Source: Prorocentrum cordatum
Taxonomy: Eukaryota > Sar > Dinophyceae > Prorocentrales > Prorocentraceae
NCBI GenBank assembly: GCA_963575745.1
Contig: CAUYUJ010015739.1
Coordinates: 112,834-176,833 of the forward strand
DNA: 64,000 bases
Direction of reading: 5' to 3'
Numbering within the stretch: position 1 is the first letter of the stretch; every line of letters begins with the position of its first letter. Below the pieces are notes generated by a model that was given only the letters and a program-made list of their open reading frames with translations, was not told the DNA's origin and made no database searches. The translations under genes and the position numbers were made by a program. Of this stretch, positions 41,701 through 52,262 are shown piece by piece.

Positions 41701-43094
41701 ACTTTCAGACAGCATGCCGCAGGACGCGTGCGTCGGCTCCCGGCTTGGACGGGCTATCAGGACAGCTCGTCGCAGCTTTCGGTGCAGAGATAGGCAAACT
41801 TTACTTTCCGATCGTGACTAAGGCCATTACACGACTCGAGGAACCTACACAGTGGAAAGGAGGCATATACTGGAACATTTGGAAGAGGTCTGGGGATCCC
41901 TCGTGGCCAGTTTCATCCAGAGCAGTTATGGTGTCGTCGCAGATCGGCAAAAAGTTTCGCGCCCTGGTCCGCACACCACTTGTTGACATCTTACCACTGG
42001 TTGCAGGGGACTCGCAGTACGGGGGCATCGCGGGTCGGGGCGTAGACCTGGCGGGTTTAGCGATACGTACCCTGCAGAACCTTGCCGAGTCGCAGGGCAC
42101 GTCCCTCATGCTCCTGCTCGTTGATGTGGTGCAGGCCTTCTACAAATCAGTACGTCAGTTGGTTATGGCCTCATGTCACACGGTCGAAGATCTCGCCATG
42201 CTTCTGCACACTACTGGGCTCCCACCTTCAGCCCTGCACAGGTTACTCGAGAGGCTCAGATGTCAGCCCCCAGCCCTCCAGAAGGCCTCCATCAGTCCAC
42301 ACTTGCAGGCGCTCATCGCATCATCGTACCACGGATCATGGTTTACTTACCCAGGGTCCGACCTTATCGCGCTTTCGACTTTCGGGACGGTGCCAGGCCA
42401 ACCATTAGGGGACGTCGTCTTCAATTTCATCATGGCTGAGTGTACTCACTTAGCCAATCAACGTCTGCAAGCCCTACAGCTTTCCACCCAGGTCCCAGTG
42501 CTTCCAGGGGCCTCCTTAGCGCAGCTTATACACCACGAGCCTGTCGGCACCAAACCCGCCCTGGAGATTTGTTTCTTTGACGACGGAGCCTTCGCAGTCT
42601 TAGGGCCGCCGTGCTGGCTGATCAGCACAGCCGCCGACGTTGCAGGCATTGTTGCGTCCAGCTTCGCGGAGCGAGGCTTGCGCCTCAACTTTAAGAAAGG
42701 GAAGTCCGAGCTGCTCTTCCAGTTCTGGGGTAAACAGTCTAAGGTGGCCCGACTGGAGCTCTGGAAAACTCGTCAAGGGGTCTTTCATGTACATTCCGAC
42801 AGTGCTGGAGATTTCACCATACATGCGGTCCGACAATACCCCCACTTAGGTACTATCATCGACGAGCGGGGAGCGACGGGGCCAGAAATCGCACACCGCA
42901 TTGCAGGTATCTCCCAATCATCTCAGATTTTAAGGCGCCGTGTCTTCCCCAGTGTGCCGCACGAGGCCGGCGCCACCGCCATGAAGATGAGGTTTGTAGA
43001 TGCGCTCATTTCCTCTCTCTCTTACACAACGCTGGCACATGGATCAATATTGAGCACGGCGCACACAAAGTACTTCGTACCAACATACTTATGA
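38772..43094 (+). CDS. LINE ORF2: RNase H, APE endonuclease, reverse transcriptase
   Basis: Open from the ORF1 stop; first ATG at 38865. Counting from 38796: an RNase H domain at residues about 88-245 has the full catalytic set (YTDGSG, AMAEYEAAIW, IHTDN, NEMADTVA). An APE-type endonuclease at about 320-590 has AANVLTL, GTMETRL, LIDSNAALG, KRRDYVTVSD and EDHQAVGAHL. The RT at about 950-1270 has APGLDGLSGQL, LLLVDVVQAFYKSV, GTVPGQPLGDVVFNFIM and ICFFDDGAF. The endonuclease nicks target DNA and RT primes from it. RNase H in front of the endonuclease is unusual: in known LINE clades it follows RT. The frame ends at a TGA that overlaps the ORF3 ATG. Confidence 0.85.
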   Translation, partial: QTTIFRAGVSTTLTSQGFQNADDQCPTPPEVMGTVIGLSESPLPDLGPTKELLQHQWDIPICKDLLSYSQFWHSATTAGLSGLLTSDPGIPPLRIDIYTDGSGGGFKNWDGDTCPPAWGFAIFASAPNHRWLIGFQGGPLRAAAEAYPPSLHSAMAEYEAAIWAAAWLIRYLSSTPTSPMVSIHTDNMQVINSAALGATMGQLSDLKKTLDGLVQVLTRTCTRFYWDHTPGHSDHPWNEMADTVARLASMSLLLPTPDVQWRAQLDLPWHQQALQWLWLEYLSCDQRAQYPASGGTPMRVGNAAATSLQQGIPQPRAVAGPDTPQYPTFWVAAANVLTLHPSMWSNAPDTYGPGPGRVMQLAASFAAQRYLLVGTMETRLRAHKTHNVGDYLVFHSSATPAGTEGCALWVHRKLEYMPGCTITQDMCRVLHAEPTRLVVAVRGTGLSINVLVFHAPHSRAGGTLATAEVKLAEWWRATTTLVQQTRQGAEHLITLIDSNAALGSLTSSAVGSEEPETENVPGLHFHKFLLATEQWAPSTFLPSYSGLSGSWSAPKGDTKSKRRDYVTVSDPVAVLRQGVDAVVDLTVTNEDHQAVGAHLMLPPSAYIQQRTVTHRVPHDPALYRDPQAQALFKELLSEAPCVDFDTHSTDHTHIIDEHVRWAMQQAFPVRATSRGTTPRQNWIQADTLEAVDHRALCMRTVRQLRVLLMRATRALCFLAWAQFAHDGRHMDMYFFGSPITGTPPSPAPLVQFVQRSVTHYEYVYDMTTYTLQVSANLQGQDNSRRHRAKWLRCAVHATGPRQGCFNTLFANVPEQLSYQRGLSIQQFCKTVIEHLPRMQHKSLAMRELLKLHSTFVIKQRSKDNATAYYEQLATQLQSEWSKHQTDKVFATLRRMGAGSKKRLMLRSLPVVRHPDGAPATTTLEAANVWLKHFGTEELSAIVPAEQAQSILDSLPPLPQDLVCNITAVEAFVPTLADFQTACRRTRASAPGLDGLSGQLVAAFGAEIGKLYFPIVTKAITRLEEPTQWKGGIYWNIWKRSGDPSWPVSSRAVMVSSQIGKKFRALVRTPLVDILPLVAGDSQYGGIAGRGVDLAGLAIRTLQNLAESQGTSLMLLLVDVVQAFYKSVRQLVMASCHTVEDLAMLLHTTGLPPSALHRLLERLRCQPPALQKASISPHLQALIASSYHGSWFTYPGSDLIALSTFGTVPGQPLGDVVFNFIMAECTHLANQRLQALQLSTQVPVLPGASLAQLIHHEPVGTKPALEICFFDDGAFAVLGPPCWLISTAADVAGIVASSFAERGLRLNFKKGKSELLFQFWGKQSKVARLELWKTRQGVFHVHSDSAGDFTIHAVRQYPHLGTIIDERGATGPEIAHRIAGISQSSQILRRRVFPSVPHEAGATAMKMRFVDALISSLSYTTLAHGSILSTAHTKYFVPTYL

Positions 43095-45088
43095 GATATC
43101 GCGCAGCAGCAGGTTTGCAGAGATATGACGAGCACGCTGTTCCTGACTCTGAAGTTTTAGCCCACGTGGAACGGTCGGACCTTGACGTCCAGCTACGCGT
43201 GCATCGGTTACGCTTGCTGGGACGAGTGCTTCACTACGGATCCGACCTTCTGCTCGGTATGCTCGCGCACGTGTATCGCCTCATGCTCTCACTGCGCACC
43301 ACGCCTCTTCAGCCACAGCACGCGCGGCAGCACGCCAAGACTACATGGCTGCATCACGTATTGGACGATCTCAGATGGCTCCGCACAGTTACAAAATCGT
43401 TCCAGGATTTCCCGGACCCTGCAGACAGCTTTCACCCGTGGGAACAACACATTCGGAGATCCATTACTTCCTGGAGACGTCAGCTGAGAGCAGCGCAGAT
43501 TGGAGCAGCACAAGCCGCCGCCCGCCAGGCATTAGCAGTACGAGCAGAGCGCATCTTTTTCCAGTGCGCTCGGGAAGGAGGCTTCCCACTTCCAGTTTCA
43601 CATCCTGATCATCCCTTGCGGGCTGCCGACCGACCACCAGCACAACAATATATATGTCCTTGGTGCCACATCACTTACTCTAAGGTTGCAGCCTTACGAC
43701 AACACATCATACGTGCACACTTTACCATGGTCCAACACGTCGAAAGGGTTATGGGGGACAAAGCAGTATGTCGAGCATGTTCCATGGAATTCGCATCACG
43801 CCGACAACTTCGCAATCATTTGGCATGCGACGCAGCCCGCTGCTGTTTAGCACATTTCTTGCACGGAGCTCAGATGACGGCCGACGAGGCCGAGCAAGCT
43901 GCAGCACGTGACCGTCAGGCATGCGCCGACCAGCGTCGTGCCGGGTTGGGCAGATGGAGATCAGCCTACCCAGCAACCACTACAGTATGCGACGACGGTC
44001 TGATTTGGGAAGCAGCTGAAGTCTTTGCCTTATACGATGAGGACGAAGCCAAAGAGCTCCTCAGAAGTGCCTTCTATGAGCTTACCCCCGAGGCCCAAGA
44101 GACCCTGGAGGAGATCTGGCGCCCCCCCAGAGTTCAGAACGATCCAGATGAACCACCAGAGGCCCAATTCTCGGACAGACATTATCTTTTCCGCCCGCAG
44201 GACTTTCAACATCTTGCCACCCAACAGGTGCCGTGGCGTGTGCAGCGACGTGAGGTATACATACTAAACCTATTTTGTGGTCGTCGTCGTCAGGGTGATA
44301 TTCAACACAACATCGACAATGCCGAATACGGTCAAGATATTCACATTGTCACACTGTCTATCGACATATCCATCGACAACATACGCTGTGATATGACCCG
44401 TCAAGCTACGATAGACGAATGGGCAGGCCACATCAGAGCTCGCCGAGTCTGGGCTTCAGGGGGGGGACCCCCCTGCGAGACCTGGTGCCCAGCTAGATGG
44501 CTGGAGGGGGGGCCCCCCCCACTCAGGACTGCCGAGTATTTCTGGGGTGTTCCGTGGGCCTCTCCGACCCAGGCACAGCAGCTCGAAGTAGGTAACAAGC
44601 TCCTGCAATGTCTTGTGCTTCTGCTCGCGGAACACATCAGAGCAGGGACGTGCGGGTGGATGGAGCACCCAGCACCCGCCTGGTGGAGAGCCCAGGCCGT
44701 TTCAAGTTTTGCGTGGATGCCTCTCCGTTCTTTGGAATGCTGTCGCATTGTTGCTACGACGGATTTCGACCAGTGCACCCTCAATGATGCAGATCCTGCT
44801 ACAGTCGGCCGTGCCCCGACGAGGATCGTGTCGCTCCGTCTTCCCACTTTGCACGGCGAACTTACGGCTTGCAACAACGGCAAATGCAATCACGGCAAGG
44901 GAGTACATAAAACGCTTCTCGGCAAAAATGAGGACCACAGTTTCAAAACCAGTGCGAAGAAGACCTACCCGACACGGATGTGTACAGCTATAGCTACGGC
45001 CATGACGGATGCCATTGTTACTGCTACGTATGAAGGCGACCCATGGGATCAGGACCCCACCCCCTCCGACACCTGCAGTCTGCGATAA
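43091..45088 (+). CDS. LINE ORF3: RT thumb end, C2H2 fingers, methyltransferase-like domain
   Basis: Starts at ATG in an ATGA overlap with the ORF2 stop. The same frame read upstream (HNAGTWINIEHGAHKVLR) looks like the missing part of the LINE RT thumb, so ORF3 is probably the original C-terminus of ORF2. Residues about 185-240 hold a C2H2 finger (CPWCHITYSKVAALRQHI, then HIIRAH) and a second degenerate one (CRACSMEFASRRQLRNH). From about residue 385: YILNLFCGRRRQGDIQ, GGGPPCETWCPARW, CGWMEHPAPAWW, TDFDQCTLND and CNHGKGVHKTL. GGPPC resembles the PC motif of cytosine-5 DNA methyltransferases and MEHP the ENV-type motif. Activity is unproven. Confidence 0.8.
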   Translation: MRYRAAAGLQRYDEHAVPDSEVLAHVERSDLDVQLRVHRLRLLGRVLHYGSDLLLGMLAHVYRLMLSLRTTPLQPQHARQHAKTTWLHHVLDDLRWLRTVTKSFQDFPDPADSFHPWEQHIRRSITSWRRQLRAAQIGAAQAAARQALAVRAERIFFQCAREGGFPLPVSHPDHPLRAADRPPAQQYICPWCHITYSKVAALRQHIIRAHFTMVQHVERVMGDKAVCRACSMEFASRRQLRNHLACDAARCCLAHFLHGAQMTADEAEQAAARDRQACADQRRAGLGRWRSAYPATTTVCDDGLIWEAAEVFALYDEDEAKELLRSAFYELTPEAQETLEEIWRPPRVQNDPDEPPEAQFSDRHYLFRPQDFQHLATQQVPWRVQRREVYILNLFCGRRRQGDIQHNIDNAEYGQDIHIVTLSIDISIDNIRCDMTRQATIDEWAGHIRARRVWASGGGPPCETWCPARWLEGGPPPLRTAEYFWGVPWASPTQAQQLEVGNKLLQCLVLLLAEHIRAGTCGWMEHPAPAWWRAQAVSSFAWMPLRSLECCRIVATTDFDQCTLNDADPATVGRAPTRIVSLRLPTLHGELTACNNGKCNHGKGVHKTLLGKNEDHSFKTSAKKTYPTRMCTAIATAMTDAIVTATYEGDPWDQDPTPSDTCSLR

Positions 45089-45640
45089 TTTCACATTCCA
45101 TGGGATCCAGGCGCTGCGTTCTGGGAGGCCCCAGATTTCGCCCGACCCACCGCGACTTCCAGGAAGCGTGGTGATCCTGAATCCAGCCGCTGGCGGCCTC
45201 CTTCCTCTCCCTCCTCCCCTGCCGAGGATCCCTGGGTTCCGCCGCAGGACCCTCCAGCCGCGGAGCTGGCAGCGCCGCCCGACGACCCGCCCAACGAGGC
45301 CGGGCCGCCCTCTGACCCCGAGGACGGGGTTCCCCCCTCCTTTTTCCTTCCTGCTCCCCCTCCCCCCCCACCGACCCTTTCGTCGGCTCAGCTCGAACGC
45401 ATCAGACGGAATCGAGCAGGGGCCAAGGAGCGGCGCAGACGCCGCTTGGCCCCTTGGTCCTTTTCTTCGATTCTCTGGCCCCATGAGGAGACCAGAGTTT
45501 CTTCCAGAGCCCTGTTGGTGTAAAGCTCCTCGGGTTTTTTTTCCCAATTTGTGCTTAGTGAGAACGGCTTGAACGCTCATTCCACCGTCCGCCGCCGCCG
45601 CCCCATCGTGCGTCACCTCCTCCTTCCCCCCCCTGCGTCA
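45089..45640 (+). other. LINE 3' region
   Basis: Pro/Arg-rich GC-biased sequence without stops in some frames but no domain. It runs into AAAGGAGGAGGA words and then the TAC array. Probably the 3' untranslated part. Confidence 0.5.
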
Positions 45641-45841
45641 GCAAAAGGAGGACGACAAGGGGGAGCAAAAGGAGGAGGAGGATAACTATTACTACTACTA
45701 CTACCACCACCACCACCACAACTACTACTACTACTACTACTACTACTATTACTACTACTGCTACGACGACTACTACTACTACTACTACGGCTACTACTGC
45801 TACGACTGCTACTACTACTGCTACTATTATTACTACTACTA

Positions 45842-45884
<43 letters not shown>

Positions 45885-48195
45885 CACTACTACTACTACT
45901 ACTACTACCACTACTACTGCTGCTGCTGCTGCTGCTACTACTACCACTACCTACTATCTCCCACCCACTACTACTATTACTACCACTACCATTACTACTA
46001 CTACCGCTACGACTACTAATACGACTACTACTACTACTACTACCACTACTACTATTAACAGTACTGCTACTACTACTACTACTACTACTACTACGACTGG
46101 TAGCACTACTACAAGACGACGGCTAGTACTACTATAAGTACTACTATTACTACCACTACTACTACTACTGCTACCACCACCACCACTACTACTACTACTA
46201 CTTCTACTACTACTACTACTAATACTACTACCTACTACCTCCTACCCACTACTATTATTACTACCACTACCATTACTACTACTACCGCTACGACTACTAT
46301 TACGAATCCGACTACTACTACTACTACTATTACTTTTACTACCACCACTACTATTAACACTACTGCTACTACCACTACTACTACGACTGGTACTACTACT
46401 ACAAGACGACGATTAGTACTACTATTATTATTACTACTACCTCTATTACTACTACTACCACTAATACTATTAACACTACTGCTTTTACTACTACTACGAC
46501 TGGTACTACTACTACAAGACGACGATTAGCACTACTATTATTACTACTACTACTACTACGACAACTACTGTTAGTATGACTGTTACTTGTATATTCCCAC
46601 TAGTACCACTACTACTGCTATTAAGACGGGTACTACTACTACTACTACTACTGCGAGTACCACTGCTACTACCACTACTACTGCTCTTGGTACGACTACT
46701 ACTGCTATTACAGCTACCACCGCTACTATTACTACAGCTACTACTACAACTGCTACTACCACGACCTACTAGCACCAGGACTGCTACTACTAATACTACT
46801 ATTATTTCTACTACTACTAGTGCTGCTGCTGCCCCTGCTACGACTACTACTATTACTACTACCACGGCTAGCGTTACTACTCCTGATACCACTACCACTA
46901 CCACTACTACTACTACTACAACTACTACTATTAATACGACTACTACTGCTGATACTACCACCACCACCAATATTACTGGTACTGCTGCTACGACTACGGT
47001 TACTACTACCGCTACTACTGCTATAACAGCTACTGCTGCTGCTACTACTTCTACTACCATCACCACTTTTACTTCTACAGCAACTGCTGCGGCTACCACC
47101 ACCACCACCACTACTACTGCTACCGCTACTACTACCACTACTACTACTACTACCACTACTACTACTATTACTACTATTACTACTACTACAATTGCTACTA
47201 CGACTACTAAGGTTACAACAACGATGACTATTTGTACGACTACTACTACTACTGCCACTACTACTACTACTGCCACTCGTACGACTACCACTACCCGTGC
47301 TATCGCTACTGCCACTAATACTGCTACTACTACTAGTACAACTGCTACTACTACTATTATTATTACCGCTACTACTTCTGCTGCTGCTACGGCTACTATC
47401 ACTAATATGACTACTGCTTCTACTACTGCGCTTGCTGCTACTACTACTTCTAGTATTACTGCTGCTGCTACTACTATTACCCCTGGAACTACCACCAACT
47501 ATTTGAACAATGGTAGCAATAGCAACAACTACCAACTACTACTACGACTACTATCACGACTACTACGGCTACTACTACCCTACCATTGCTATTGCTATTG
47601 CCACTACTACTCCTACTACTACTACTACTACTACTACTGCTACTACTGCTACTACTACTACTTTTACTACTACTACCACTACTACTACTACTACTGCTAC
47701 TACTACTACTACCGCTACTACTACTACTACTACTACTGCTGTTGCTACGGCTACTACAGCTACGACTGCTACTGCTACTACAGCAGCTACTACTACAACT
47801 ACTACTAATACCCACTAGTACCAGTACTACTACTGCTACTACTACTAGTGCTGCTGCTGCTCCTGCTACGACTGCTGCTACTACTACTACGACTACTACT
47901 ACCACGGCTAATCTTACTACTGCTACTACTACTGCCACTACTACGACTACTGCTGCTACTACTACTACTACTGCTACTACGGCTACTGTTGCTGCTACTA
48001 CCACCACCACTAGTACTGCTACTACTACTACTACTACTACTACCATTACTACGCGTACTACTACTCCTACTGCTACTACTACTACCGCTACTACTGTTAC
48101 ACCTGCGACTGCTTCTGCGACTGCGACAACCTTTCCCACTCTTATTTGTACAACTACTGCTACGACTACTACCACCACCACCACTACCATTGCTG

Positions 48196-48237
<42 letters not shown>

Positions 48238-48392
48238 GTACTACTACCACTACTACTATGTCTAATACTACGACTGCTACGAATACTATTGCTACTACTA
48301 AAATTTCAACAACGATTCCTATCTGTACGAGTACTACTGCTTCTGCCACTACTACTACTACTACTACTAGTACTACTACTACTACTACGGCA

Positions 48393-48436
<44 letters not shown>

Positions 48437-49120
48437 CGATAGTACGACTACCACTGCCCGTGCTTCTGCTACTACCATTACTACTGCTATTACTACTACC
48501 ACTACTACAACTGCTACTACTACTACTACTACTACGATTACTAGCACTGCTGCTGCTAGTACTACTACTAATACTAGTACTGCTTCTGCTACTACTACTA
48601 CTGCTGCTTCTACTACTTCTACTACTACTACTGCTGCTGCTACGACTACCAAACCTGGAATTACTAAAATTATTGGAACAATGACAGCAACACCAACTAC
48701 TACGACTACGACTACTATCGCTAGTATTACTAGTATTACTTTTACCCTCCCACTAACACCACTATTACCACTACTACTACTTCTACTGCTACTACGGCAA
48801 CTACTACCACTACGACGGCTACTACTACGACGGCTGCAACTACAACTACAATTGCTATCACTGCTGCTGCTACTACGTCTACTACTACCGCTGCTACCAC
48901 TACCACTACCACGATTCGTATCTCAAGTAGCACTACCACTGCTCCTACTATTACTACTACTACTACTACTACTACGATTACTACTACTATTACTACTACT
49001 ACTACTACTACTACTAGTACTACTGCTGCTACTACTACTACTACTACTACTACTGCCACCACCACTAAGCTACCGCAACTGCTTCTACCTAGGACTCGTA
49101 CTTCTAGCACGGCTACTTTG

Positions 49121-49155
<35 letters not shown>

Positions 49156-49481
49156 CCTCAATGCTGCTACTGCTACGACTACCCCTTCCACTGCTACGAG
49201 TACCACCACTACTACATCTACTACTACTACTACTACTACTACTACTGCTAGTATTACTGTTACTACTACTACTACTACCACTACTACTACTACTACTGCT
49301 TTGCTTCTATCACTACTACTACTACTTCTACTACTACGACTAGCCACTGCTACTACGACTACGGCTGCTACTACCACGACTACTATGACTACTAGTATTA
49401 CTATTATTATTATTATTACTACTACTACTACTATTACATGTACTTTTTCAACTACTACTAATACTACCACGACTACTACCA

Positions 49482-49517
<36 letters not shown>

Positions 49518-49576
49518 TGAGATTCGACTTCTGGCTACGACTACTGTTACTGTTACTATTAATGCTACCACCACTA

Positions 49577-49620
<44 letters not shown>

Positions 49621-49624
49621 ACTA

Positions 49625-49656
<32 letters not shown>

Positions 49657-49750
49657 ACTACTACTACTACGACGACTACTACTACTACGATTGCTACTAC
49701 AACCGCTAGTAGTAGTAGTAGTAGTAGTAGTGGTAGTAGTAGTGGTAGTG

Positions 49751-49803
<53 letters not shown>

Positions 49804-49816
49804 CGTAGTCGTAGTC

Positions 49817-49873
<57 letters not shown>

Positions 49874-50040
49874 CTACAGCTATTACTGCTACTACTAACG
49901 GTTTATATTAAGTACCAGCTACTACTACTCCAGCTACCACTGCTACTACTACTACTACTGCAACTACAACAACTACTATTACTACTGCAACGTCTATTAT
50001 CCCTACTACTACTACTACTGCTACGACTACTACGTACTGA
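45641..50040. repeat. 4.4-kb TAC/ACT trinucleotide array with strand switch
   Basis: Nearly continuous (ACT)n with CTG, CCA, ATT and CGA variants from about 45680. At about 49695-49872 the plus strand changes to (AGT)n, the inverted orientation, then returns to (ACT)n. Frames of several hundred codons (poly-Thr, poly-Leu, poly-Val) are artefacts. Confidence 0.95.
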
Positions 50041-50454
50041 CTACAAACCACTAGCTACTAACTACTACCTACAACCTACTAGCTACTTCTTACTTACTAC
50101 TTACTACATACGACGGGCCACGAACAACATATTGCTCATTCGATTCGGGCTACTATTCATAACTACATACCAACTGCTACGTACTATCTACTAACTCCTA
50201 ACTACGAGCTGCTAGCTACGAAGTGCTACCAACTCGGTCGCCACATGTAGCCTAGTAATATTTCCCAGCAGAGTTACTTCTCCGGGCAAAAGAAGCCAGA
50301 CTGATGGGCCATTTCTGTGGCGCCTCTAAGGGCAGCTCATTGCGACTTGCGAAAGTCAGTTTTGACAGAAGTGTGAGGATCCTCGATGAGGTCTCATCCG
50401 GAGAACTAACCCTTTCCGAAGGATCCCCAGGAATCTACAAGGATTCGGTCGTTC
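50041..50454. other. decayed array edge and unassigned sequence
   Basis: Degenerate CTAC words fade out by about 50230. One TTACTTCTCCGGG word lies at about 50273. No gene recognised. Confidence 0.5.
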
Positions 50455-50530
50455 ACCCGGAGAAGTAACCCGTTTCCCAGAGAAGTAATTTTTTCCCCGG
50501 AGAAAGAACCCCTCGCGGTGGTGGTGTGCA
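50455..50530 (-). repeat. TTACTTCTCCGGG repeat, inverted right copy
   Basis: CCCGGAGAAGTAACCCGTTT, then CCAGAGAAGTAA and CCCCGGAGAAAGAACC, is the reverse complement of 36003-36076 with few differences. The adjacent GGTGGTGGTGTGCAGC with TTTTTCCC also recurs at about 35752-35780 in direct orientation. Confidence 0.65.
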
Positions 50531-50884
50531 GCTTTTTCCCTCCCCCCCCAAATACATTGTTTTTCTCAGGATGAAGGCTAAAGTACGGTGGCTGCGACGC
50601 ACGCCGCGCGAGGCGGCTCACGGGCCAAAATGCTGACGGTTCGGGTGCGCGCTGCGCTGATGCTTCCCCTAACCATGCGCTGCTAACTACGACTCTGGTT
50701 GCTACATGCCTGCTTTCCAGACCTGGCGTGCCACCCGCAGGCGCACCAGTGCTAGGAAACTGGTTTTTTGAATTCAAAAACCCTCGCTGCGCCTACGTTT
50801 GAAGTCGTCGATTTGGGGCCTCTCGGCCCGCCCCTTGCACGGAGGCCTGAGAAATTGGAGAGAGTGCTTTCTGCCGCTGTTGGC
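50531..50884. other. no recognisable feature
   Basis: No gene or repeat identified apart from a C run at about 50542-50549. Confidence 0.45.
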
Positions 50885-51114
50885 AGGGGGGGGTTCAATC
50901 CTCCGCCCCCCTGTCGCAAAACCAGGGGGGGGGTCAGACCGCCCCCGCCCCCGGTAAAAGGAGTTGGGGGTCCGGAGACCCTCCCCGTGGCCCCCCCTAG
51001 GAAGCCTCGGGGGGGGTTCAGATACCCCCCCGTCCCCCCCCTTGGAAAAATCAGTGGGGGGGTCTGGACCCCCCCCCGGGGAAAATCAGCGCGGGGGTCC
51101 ACAATCCCCCCCCC
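50885..51114. repeat. G/C-run repeat block
   Basis: Alternating runs of 6-9 G and 6-9 C with GTCTGGACCCCCC and GGGGAAAATCAG words. Related blocks lie at 53390-53515, 53690-53750 and 56250-56420. The runs can form hairpins or G-quadruplexes. Confidence 0.7.
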
Positions 51115-52007
51115 AGCGACGACGGCGACGAAAGCGATGACGACGACGACGGCGACGGCGGCGGCGGCGGCGACGGCGACGGCGGCGACGACGTTGACGA
51201 CGCACGACGCACGACGCACGACGCACGACGCACGTCGCGCGACGCACGACTCGCGACGCACGACGCACGTCGGCGACGGCGGCGCTGGCGCCGACGCCGA
51301 CGCTGTCGCCGACGCCGACGCCGCCGACGGCGACGGTGACGGCGACGGCGGCGGCGGCGGCGACGACGACGACGGCGACGCCGACGACGACGTTGACGAT
51401 GACGACGACGCACGGCGCACGACCCACGACGCACGACGCACGACGAACGACGCACGAAGACGACGTTGGCGCCGACTACCGACGCCGACGCCAGCGCTGT
51501 CGCCGACGCCGACGACGACGCTGGGCGACGGCGGTGGCGACATCGACAACGACCGCGCACGACGACAACGCCGACGACGCTGACGCCGCTTCCGCCGCCG
51601 ACGACGACGACGACGCAACGACCACGAACACGACGTCGACGACGCCGGCGACGACGACGACGAGCGACGACGACGACATCGATGACGCAGATGACGACGA
51701 CAACGACGACGACGAGCACGCCGACGACGATGACGCCGACGCCGACGCCGACGCCGACGACGACGACGGCGACGCCGACGCCGACGCAGACGCCGTTGAC
51801 GACGACGACGGCGACGCGGAGGACGACAACGACGACGACGATGAGGACGACATCGACGATGTCGCCGCCGACGACGACGACGATGGCGACGGCGGCGACG
51901 ACGGCGACGTCGCAAAACGCACGTCGCACGACGCACGACGCGAAACGACGACCACGACGACGACGCCGATGCCAACGTCGACGCCGACGCTGACGCCGAC
52001 GACGACG

Positions 52008-52060
<53 letters not shown>

Positions 52061-52262
52061 AACGACGACGACACCGACGTCGACGACGCCGCCGACGCCG
52101 CCGCCGACGTCGAGGACAACGACGCCGCTGAGGACGACGCCGACGACGACGACGCCGACGACGCCGACGGCCACGACGACGGCCACGACGACAACCACGA
52201 CGACGCATATGACGACGACGAAGACGACGAAGACGACGACGCTGACGACGACGACGAGCAGA
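51115..52262. repeat. GAC/CGA trinucleotide array with CGACGCA patches
   Basis: About 1.15 kb of (CGA)n with CGG and CGC variants. Patches of (ACGACGC)n-type repeats lie at about 51200-51275, 51412-51460 and 51925-51945. All long frames here are artefacts. Confidence 0.95.

Larger units (their letters stand above)
36766..45640 (+). mobile_element. LINE retrotransposon with RNase H, endonuclease, RT and methyltransferase-like domain
   Basis: A plus-strand element without LTRs and with three successive frames: ORF1 (zinc finger and coiled coil), ORF2 (RNase H, APE-type endonuclease, RT) and ORF3 (C2H2 fingers, methyltransferase-like domain). ORF1 and ORF2 share one frame, separated only by a TGA; ORF2 and ORF3 are separated by a one-base slip. 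It is bounded by the heptamer satellite on the left and by the TAC array on the right. End points are approximate. The long intact frames suggest a fairly recent insertion. Confidence 0.85.

Noticed and set aside
45555-50194. Several frames of 250-510 codons rich in Thr, Leu, Val or Ser
   Set aside because: Pure translation of the TAC/ACT array; the three frames give poly-Thr, poly-Leu and poly-Tyr/Val.
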